Shown here in pieces: positions 58,883-64,000 of a DNA stretch of 64,000 bases (positions are counted from its first letter, which is position 1; every line of letters begins with the position of its first letter). Below the pieces are notes generated by a model, which had not been told where the DNA came from, searched no databases, and saw only the letters and a list, made by a program, of their open reading frames with translations. Position numbers and translations under genes: made by a program. The stretch is from Streptomyces sp. NBC_01439 (GTDB lineage: Bacteria; Actinomycetota; Actinomycetes; Streptomycetales; Streptomycetaceae), in NCBI RefSeq assembly GCF_036227605.1, contig NZ_CP109487.1:8357001-8421000 (forward strand). Reading direction: 5' to 3'.

Positions 58883-59953
58883 TCAGTGTCGGCGGGCTCG
58901 GCGGGCCGCTCGATCGCGCCAGTGGCAGTACGCCGCCGCCGGGTCGGTCCAGTACTTCCACGGGAGGGCGTCCACGTAGCCGTCTACCAGGCGGAACTGG
59001 GTCAGTGCCGCGTCGTAGCGCTTCTGGCGGGTCAAGAAGTAGGCCAGCAGGTGGCGCAGCTCGGCGGTGTTCGGGTGGTCGGCGGGGGCCGCGGCGAGGT
59101 CGGCCAGGGCGGCGTCGACCAGGGAGGTCACGTGGGGTGAGAGGAAGTCGGCGTCGCTCGCGTCCGTGTCGCGGTGTTCGTACCAGGCGATGAGGGGGAG
59201 CGCGGTGAGCAGGCTGCCGGCCGGCGCGTCCGTTGCTGCCCGCTGGGCGAAGGACATGGCGCGATCTTCCGAGCCGCGCCACTTCGCGCACCAGTACTGG
59301 AGCGCGGCGTAGTGCGCGTTGTAGTGGTGCGGGTCGCGGGCGGTGATCTCCTTCCAGATCCGGTCCATGTGCTCTTGGGAGTAGCCGAGGCCGAGCGCCG
59401 CCCATATCTCGTTGACATGGGGTGTGGGGTCGTCCGGGTTCAGTTCGGCCGCGCGGGCGTTCTCCTGCGGTACGCGGGCCAGGGTGGCGTGGAACCCGGC
59501 GAACTGCTCGGGGCTGGTGTGCTTGGCCCAGCCACCACCACGCTGGTGCCAGGCCAGGTTGACCATCGCCTTGGCTCGTACCAGTGCGAGGTCGGGGTCG
59601 TCCGGCCCGACGGCGGTCTCCCAGGTGTGCAGCCAGCTGCCGGGGCGGGCGGCCCGGTGGGATCCGAGGGTGGCGGCGTAGGAGGAGCGGCGTGCCCAGT
59701 CGCGGCGCTGTCTGGTCTCGGCCATCAACCGTGCGGCCGGCTCCCAACTGCCCCGGGCGGCTGCGGCGGCCGCCGATTCCAGCTCGGGGTCGGGCGCCGC
59801 GCGGCCGGTGTTCTGCCGGGACTGCGGGAGGAGTCCCGATTTTCGGGCGGCGCGGGACGAGTCCCGGCCGGGGAGGTCGCCGGTGGTGCGGCGGTAGAAG
59901 ATGACAGCCACGGCGATGGCGAGCCCAATGACGACGATGCGAGCGACTTCCAC
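58883..59953 (-). CDS. Membrane-anchored helical-repeat protein
   Basis: A 356-residue protein with one N-terminal transmembrane helix (IVVIGLAIAVAVIFYRR) and a large, mainly helical soluble part rich in Trp/His/Ala, with alternating helices such as DRIWKEITARDPHHYNAHYAALQYW, reminiscent of TPR arrays. Function unknown. The GTG at 59953 follows AGGGGG at 8 nt. It converges on the acyl-CoA dehydrogenase gene. Confidence 0.87.
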   Translation of the reverse strand: MEVARIVVIGLAIAVAVIFYRRTTGDLPGRDSSRAARKSGLLPQSRQNTGRAAPDPELESAAAAAARGSWEPAARLMAETRQRRDWARRSSYAATLGSHRAARPGSWLHTWETAVGPDDPDLALVRAKAMVNLAWHQRGGGWAKHTSPEQFAGFHATLARVPQENARAAELNPDDPTPHVNEIWAALGLGYSQEHMDRIWKEITARDPHHYNAHYAALQYWCAKWRGSEDRAMSFAQRAATDAPAGSLLTALPLIAWYEHRDTDASDADFLSPHVTSLVDAALADLAAAPADHPNTAELRHLLAYFLTRQKRYDAALTQFRLVDGYVDALPWKYWTDPAAAYCHWRDRAARRARRH

Positions 59954-60251
59954 GGTGTGAGCCCCCTGGTGAGGAGTGATCTGAACGGGTGGGGGGACAC
60001 GGGAGTATGACCGGGGAGCGTGACCTCTCGCAAATGCTTTTGTACTGGTGAGGGAGTGCGGGAACGTCACTGTCGGATGGCCCGGCAAGACCGGCCTTGT
60101 CGGTCGGCAGCGCCTCGATGTGGCGGGCGATCGACCCGGCCTCCGGGACGGCTCGCGCTGATCCGTTCCATCGCGCCGCCGTGCGGTGGCGCCTGCTCAC
60201 CCGACATCGCCAGTTCGCAAGTGGGCGGGGTCCGGGGAATCGGCGGGGTGA
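59954..60251. other. 298-bp spacer with a coding-like remnant
   Basis: No supportable intact gene. On the minus strand around 60070-60180 an open frame reads IARHIEALPTDKAGLAG, more protein-like than the rest and without a start or stop of its own. It could be the remains of a decayed gene. Confidence 0.3.
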
Positions 60252-60830
60252 TCAGCGCTGGCTGTTCAGGAAGCCGATCGCGACTGCACCCCACCAGGCG
60301 GCTTGTGAAACAGAGGCCGTCACGGCGCCGCGGATCATCAGCCGGCGGCTGACCGGGCCGCCGTCGACGGCGGCCAGCCGGTGGTGAAGGGCGGAGGCAT
60401 GGACGCCGTTGAGGGAGAGCAGGAGCACGAGGCCGAGCTTGACGCACGTCAGAGGTGAGCTGAGATCGGGGTGGAGGAACGCACCGCTGAACAGCAGACC
60501 GCCGAGGCCGGCCCATACGGGGATGTGCAGCGGGGCCGTGAAGTCGAGCACTTCACGGAGGGTCTTGCGGCCCGTGAGCCACAGCGCGCCGTAGTAGTCG
60601 ATGGCGAGCACCGCGCCGAAGCCCAGCACCAGGGAGGCGAGGTGCACGAAGAGTGCCACGGTGTGGAGGGTGACATCGGCGCGCAGGTGCAGGGCGATCC
60701 ACGTCGTGGTCGCCCACCCGAGGCATACGGCGAGGGACGCCGCCGCAGGCCCGCACCAGGCGGGGAGCTGGAGAAGTTCTGCTTCCCGTCCTGGTCTTCG
60801 TGGGGTCGCGGTGGCGTCGGCGGTGGACAT
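60252..60830 (-). CDS. Integral membrane protein, function unknown
   Basis: A 192-residue protein with about five helices. It has an opening helix near residue 30, a motif LVLGFGAVLAIDYYGALWLTG, and His residues spread along the helices (LHIPVW, FLHPDL, ALHHR) that could bind heme or metal. The family is not one I can name. The ATG at 60830 follows GGAGC at 5 nt. Confidence 0.85.
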   Translation of the reverse strand: MSTADATATPRRPGREAELLQLPAWCGPAAASLAVCLGWATTTWIALHLRADVTLHTVALFVHLASLVLGFGAVLAIDYYGALWLTGRKTLREVLDFTAPLHIPVWAGLGGLLFSGAFLHPDLSSPLTCVKLGLVLLLSLNGVHASALHHRLAAVDGGPVSRRLMIRGAVTASVSQAAWWGAVAIGFLNSQR

Positions 60831-61020
60831 TGCTGCTCCAGGGATCTTCTGCGGGATGTGCTCACCCCGGCGGGGAGCGAACAAAGGTATGGCTGACCTA
60901 AGTGTCCATGGGCGTCAAGGTGGCCGTCCGCACTGTTGGCACGGCCCGGTGGGGACACGGTTCGAGCCGAGGGAGGGTGGCGAAACGTCGCGGCGTCGAC
61001 GGCCTTCCTTCCATTTGCGC

Positions 61021-61047
61021 CCCGGATATCCGGGGGTTTTGCCCCGG
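61021..61047 (-). terminator. Overlapping palindromes after uppP
   Basis: CCCGGATATCCGGG (61021-61034) is a perfect 14-bp palindrome, and CCGGGG-GTTTTG-CCCCGG (61030-61047) is a short hairpin that shares bases with it. They cannot fold at the same time. The unit lies 29 bp past the uppP stop. Confidence 0.6.
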
Positions 61048-61075
61048 TGTTGGACTTTCTCGGACCGCCTGGTGA

Positions 61076-61912
61076 TCAGGCGTGCAGTACGCCGGTGCCC
61101 AGCAGTCCGAAGAGGAGTACGCCGATGGCGATCCGGTAGACGACGAAGGCGTTGAACGAGTGCTTGGCGACGTACTTCAGGAGCCAGGCGATCGAGGCGT
61201 AGGCGACGGCGAAGGACACGGCGGTGCCGGTGACCAGGGGGAGGGCGTCGACGCCGGCGCCGAGGGCGTCCCGCAGCTCGTAGAGGCCCGCGCCGGTCAG
61301 GGCGGGGATGCCGAGGAAGAAGGACAGGCGGGTGGCTGCGACCCGCTCCAGGTCGAGGATGAGACCGGTGGACATGGTGGCGCCGGAGCGGGAGAAGCCG
61401 GGGAAGAGCAGGGCGAGGATCTGGGAGGAGCCGACCAGCATGGCGTCCCTGAGGTCGGTGTCGTCCTCGCCGCGCTTGTGGCGGCCCGTTCGGTCGGCCG
61501 CCCACATCAGGCCGCTGCCGACGATCAGCGATCCGGCCACCACCCACAGGGAGGCGAGCGGTCCTTCGATCAGCGGCTTCGCCGCGAGCCCCACGACCAC
61601 GATGGGGATGGTGGCGTAGATGACCCACCAGGCGAACTTGTAGTCGTGGTGGTAGCGCTCCTCGCGGTCGGCGAGTCCGCGTCCCCAGGCGGAGACGATG
61701 CGCACGATGTCGTGGAAGAAGTAGACGAGGACTGCCGCGATCGCGCCCGTCTGGATGACGGCGGTGAAGGCCACGACGGACTTGTCGTCTACGGGGATGC
61801 CCATCAGCCCTTCGGTGATCTTGAGGTGGCCGGTGGACGAGACCGGCAGGAACTCCGTCACCCCTTCCACGATGCCCAGGACCACGGCCTGCCCCACACT
61901 GATCGCGCTCAC
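61076..61912 (-). CDS. uppP: Undecaprenyl-diphosphatase
   Basis: A 278-residue polytopic UppP (BacA) protein with about eight helices. The catalytic motifs are intact: EGVTEFLPVSSTGHL near residue 15 and PGFSRSGATMS near 170. It removes a phosphate from undecaprenyl diphosphate to recycle the peptidoglycan carrier and gives basal bacitracin resistance. The GTG start overlaps the PAP2 gene stop in a GTGA. It belongs to the DedA-TetR-PAP2-UppP unit. Confidence 0.97.
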   Translation of the reverse strand: MSAISVGQAVVLGIVEGVTEFLPVSSTGHLKITEGLMGIPVDDKSVVAFTAVIQTGAIAAVLVYFFHDIVRIVSAWGRGLADREERYHHDYKFAWWVIYATIPIVVVGLAAKPLIEGPLASLWVVAGSLIVGSGLMWAADRTGRHKRGEDDTDLRDAMLVGSSQILALLFPGFSRSGATMSTGLILDLERVAATRLSFFLGIPALTGAGLYELRDALGAGVDALPLVTGTAVSFAVAYASIAWLLKYVAKHSFNAFVVYRIAIGVLLFGLLGTGVLHA

Positions 61913-62610
61913 GTGCCTTCACCTTCGTTCGACGGGACGGCGCCGGACTTCCGGCGCCGCAGGAGAGTCAGGAACATCCCGAGCACCCCGGCCCACTGAG
62001 CGGTCAGCAGCCATCCCGCCAGGACATCGGTGGGCCAGTGCATGCCGAGGTATACACGGCTGGCGCCCACGGCCGCCGCCCACAGCGCCGGTATCACGAG
62101 GAGCGTCCGGCGCGCCGGGCCCCGCACCACTCGGTGCACCCCGGCGGTGAGGAGGACCGCCACGGCAACGGAGGTGGTGGTGTGACCCGAGGGCATGGCG
62201 TAACCGTCGGCCGACCACGCCCACTCGGCGACCGGCGGTCGGGGCCTGGCGAGCCATGACGCCAAGGCGATGCGCGGCAGTTGCACCGACCCCAGAGCAA
62301 GTGCCCCCACCAGCGCCCCGCGCCAACGGTGGGCTCTGACGGTCATGGCCCCGGCGAGCATCGCCAGCAGGTAGGCGGGCACGCCGCTCCCCGTCACGGT
62401 GACCGCCACGGCCCATTCGACCGCCCGGCGCGGGCGGTGTTCCAGCACCCAGCGGTGCAGGGCTTCGTCCACTCCGAACGGAGCGCCGTGGGCCGCGCCG
62501 GCGGACGCGACCAGCGCCGCCAGCAGCATCGAGCACACCAGCACCGGTACGGCGGGCCACTGCCACGGCTTGCCGGCGGGGCGGGGTGCGGCCGCGGGTA
62601 GAGGGAGCAT
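61909..62610 (-). CDS. PAP2-family membrane phosphatase
   Basis: A 233-residue membrane phosphatase with six helices and the three-part acid phosphatase signature ASWLARPRPP, MPSGHTTTS and SRVYLGMHWPTDV. PAP2 proteins can dephosphorylate undecaprenyl diphosphate or other lipid phosphates. It overlaps uppP, which supports a shared C55-carrier role. AGGA lies 7 nt before ATG 62610. Confidence 0.95.
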   Translation of the reverse strand: MLPLPAAAPRPAGKPWQWPAVPVLVCSMLLAALVASAGAAHGAPFGVDEALHRWVLEHRPRRAVEWAVAVTVTGSGVPAYLLAMLAGAMTVRAHRWRGALVGALALGSVQLPRIALASWLARPRPPVAEWAWSADGYAMPSGHTTTSVAVAVLLTAGVHRVVRGPARRTLLVIPALWAAAVGASRVYLGMHWPTDVLAGWLLTAQWAGVLGMFLTLLRRRKSGAVPSNEGEGT

Positions 62611-62711
62611 CTGCCGTCCTGTCTGAACAGACCGCCACGGCGGCGCGGCGGCACGGCGGCACGGCGGCACGGTGGGGAGGGCGTGGGGCGGGGAAGGCGC
62701 ACTGCCTTCGG

Positions 62712-63299
62712 TCAGGGCGGGGCGAGGGCGCCCCACAGGAGCAGCGACACCAGCTCTTCGGTCGGCAGGGTTTCCGCAAGGCCGGGCGGAGCGTCGGACA
62801 AGACCATCGACTGGAACACCCGGGCCAGATGCTCCGGGGGCGTTCTGAGGAGCTCGCGCTCCGGTTCGAACAGAGCCGTCAGCGCTTCTCGGAGGGACGC
62901 GAGCTCTCCTTCGTATCGGGCGTGCCCGTCGAAGTTCTCCGTGGGCCCGGCGGGCCGGGTGGGCCGGGTGGGCCGGGGCCGGTCCAGGAGCATGGAATCG
63001 GCGAGTAGGAGCAGGCGGGTTGCGTACCTGCGCAGATGTACGGCGGCCGAGGCCAGTCGGGCTTCGAGCGGCACGGTCAGGTTGATCGCGTTGATGGCCG
63101 TCACCACTTCGTCCGCCCTGAGGGCTTCGGCCGCACAGGCGTCGAGCAGGGCGGTCTTGTCGGGGAACGCGGTGAAGACGGCCGCTGTCGGAACTCCCGC
63201 GGCCCGGGCGACCATCGAGGTGGTGACCGAGGTGCCGTGCCTCACGACCAGGGGCAGCGCTGCGGCGACGATCGCCGCGTGACCGGGGTGCTGGGTCAT
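62712..63299 (-). CDS. TetR family regulator
   Basis: A 195-residue TetR-type repressor: N-terminal HTH (VVRHGTSVTTSMVARAAGVPTAAVFTAFPDKTALL) and a variable ligand-binding domain with an Arg/Pro linker (RPRPTRPTRPAG). It precedes the PAP2 and uppP genes by about 100 bp on the same strand and likely controls them. The ATG at 63299 has AGGA at 7 nt. Confidence 0.93.
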   Translation of the reverse strand: MTQHPGHAAIVAAALPLVVRHGTSVTTSMVARAAGVPTAAVFTAFPDKTALLDACAAEALRADEVVTAINAINLTVPLEARLASAAVHLRRYATRLLLLADSMLLDRPRPTRPTRPAGPTENFDGHARYEGELASLREALTALFEPERELLRTPPEHLARVFQSMVLSDAPPGLAETLPTEELVSLLLWGALAPP

Positions 63300-63426
63300 C
63301 TCCCGTCCTGAGGAGTCGGGGGCCAGGGCGAGCCGGCCGGCGAGTGGGGGTGGCGGGTTCCGGTGAACGCCGCCGCCGGCAGGAGCCGCGGCGCCTCTTC
63401 GGCCGGCCCGTCCAGGGCGAACGGGC

Positions 63427-64000
63427 TCACCGCGCACCACCGTCCGGAGTGCGGGGGCCCTGCCTGCGGACCATTTCGACAACCACCGGCGTGAGGGAGA
63501 CGAGGACGACGAGGGCCACGATCGGCAGGAGGTAACGGTCGACGTCGGGCACGGAGGAGCCGAGGGCGTATCCGGCGAGGACGAGGCCCACGGTCCAGAG
63601 GAGCCCGCCCACGACCTGCCACAGGGAGAAGACGCGGGCGGGCACGCCGAGGGCTCCGGCCAGGGGGTTGAGCACGGTGCGCACCACCGGTACGAAGCGG
63701 GCCAGCACCACGGCCTTGGCATGCCCGTAGCGGTGGAGGAGTTCCTCGGCGCGCTCGGCTCCGTCGTGGAGCTTTCGGCTCCGGCTACGGGCGAGCAGAG
63801 CGCGGCCCCCGCGTCGGCCGATCAGGTAGCCCGCGTGCGCTCCCAGGAGCGCGCCGATGATGGCGAAGGCCAGTACCTGGGGCAGCGAGAGGTGGACGGG
63901 GCGGTCCCCGCCCGGCACGCAGAGCAGGCCCGCGGTGAACAGGAGGGAATCGCCGGGCAGGAAGAAGCCGATCAGGAGGCCGGTCTCGGCGAAGAGGACG
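63427..64000 (-). CDS. DedA family membrane protein (partial, 5' end outside window)
   Basis: At least 190 residues of a DedA protein. The reading frame continues without interruption to the window edge, where the canonical region (AETGLLIGFFLPGDSLLFTAG) is visible. After it come IGRRGGRALLARS, the motif RFVPVVRTVLNPLAGALG and two terminal helices. Some DedA proteins (UptA) move undecaprenyl phosphate across the membrane. This fits its position next to the TetR-PAP2-UppP genes. Confidence 0.94.
   Translation of the reverse strand, partial: VLFAETGLLIGFFLPGDSLLFTAGLLCVPGGDRPVHLSLPQVLAFAIIGALLGAHAGYLIGRRGGRALLARSRSRKLHDGAERAEELLHRYGHAKAVVLARFVPVVRTVLNPLAGALGVPARVFSLWQVVGGLLWTVGLVLAGYALGSSVPDVDRYLLPIVALVVLVSLTPVVVEMVRRQGPRTPDGGAR

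Noticed and set aside
58683..60200. Long alternative frame over the membrane-anchored helical protein
   Set aside because: The frame 58883-59953 has a clean transmembrane helix and ribosome site; this one is Arg/Pro-rich.
60940..60985. T-arm-like GGTTCGAGCC, possible tRNA
   Set aside because: The flanking bases do not form a T stem, and no acceptor, D or anticodon arm can be built around it.

Overview
The window is a continuous stretch of very GC-rich actinobacterial chromosome, most likely from Streptomyces or a close relative. The third codon positions are almost all G or C, GTG and TTG starts are frequent, many intergenic regions are short, and several families are typical of Streptomyces (streptophobe membrane protein, DUF6777 protein, SpoIIE/PP2C phosphatases with PAS/GAF domains, a fused ModB-ModC). 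I see no insertion sequence, phage, CRISPR array, rRNA or tRNA, and no large biosynthetic cluster. About 56 protein genes are supported. The last one (DedA) runs off the right edge.

Layout, left to right. 78-2996 (minus): Tm-1-like protein, Nudix hydrolase and a His-rich zinc-type CDF exporter. 3176-10439: a signalling island made of a double-FHA ABC exporter, an unknown soluble protein and a Ser/Thr kinase in one tight operon, facing a streptophobe membrane protein, with a divergent DUF6777 surface protein that has a long Ser-Pro-Lys/Glu tail. 10527-15032: a small membrane protein, a NarL-type two-component pair and a PAS-GAF-SpoIIE-HATPase phosphatase. 15085-18559: molybdate uptake (modA, fused modBC, HTH-TOBE regulator with a palindromic operator candidate), then an S4 RNA-binding protein. 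19195-21323: dhaKLM dihydroxyacetone kinase. 21513-26215: an operon of an unknown protein, a MoxR ATPase, a HExxH plus vWA protein and a 2'-5' RNA ligase family protein.

26292-31223 is largely about metals: an MFS exporter with a His-rich tail, an ArsR repressor, and the cobalt transporter cbtBA behind a clear cobalamin riboswitch. A LysR/EamA pair sits between the MFS and ArsR genes. 31590-35034 holds an MFS transporter, AlkB, a DUF1232 protein, and a divergent MarR/DoxX pair with two matching operator candidates. 35177-39593 holds a secreted galactose-oxidase-like copper radical enzyme with two discoidin domains, and a GH15 glycosidase. 39607-46273 holds a second PP2C phosphatase, a DHA2 drug exporter with its divergent LysR, a methyltransferase and an esterase.

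46487-49807 is threonine catabolism (tdh, kbl) followed by a LysR gene. 50097-53844 encodes two adjacent metallopeptidases without recognisable signal peptides; the first ends in an Ada-like zinc knuckle. 53960-56652 is a DeoR repressor divergent from a SIS-domain/class II aldolase operon. 56857-60830 holds a DUF664 protein, an acyl-CoA dehydrogenase with a KstR-like promoter motif, a membrane-anchored helical protein and a membrane protein. The right end (61076-64000) groups uppP, a PAP2 phosphatase, a TetR regulator and a DedA protein, which looks like an undecaprenyl-phosphate recycling locus.

The parts most worth follow-up are the FHA/kinase/streptophobe/DUF6777 island, the signal-less metallopeptidase pair, the MoxR/vWA/RNA-ligase operon, the riboswitch-controlled cobalt locus, and several undescribed-looking palindromic operators.
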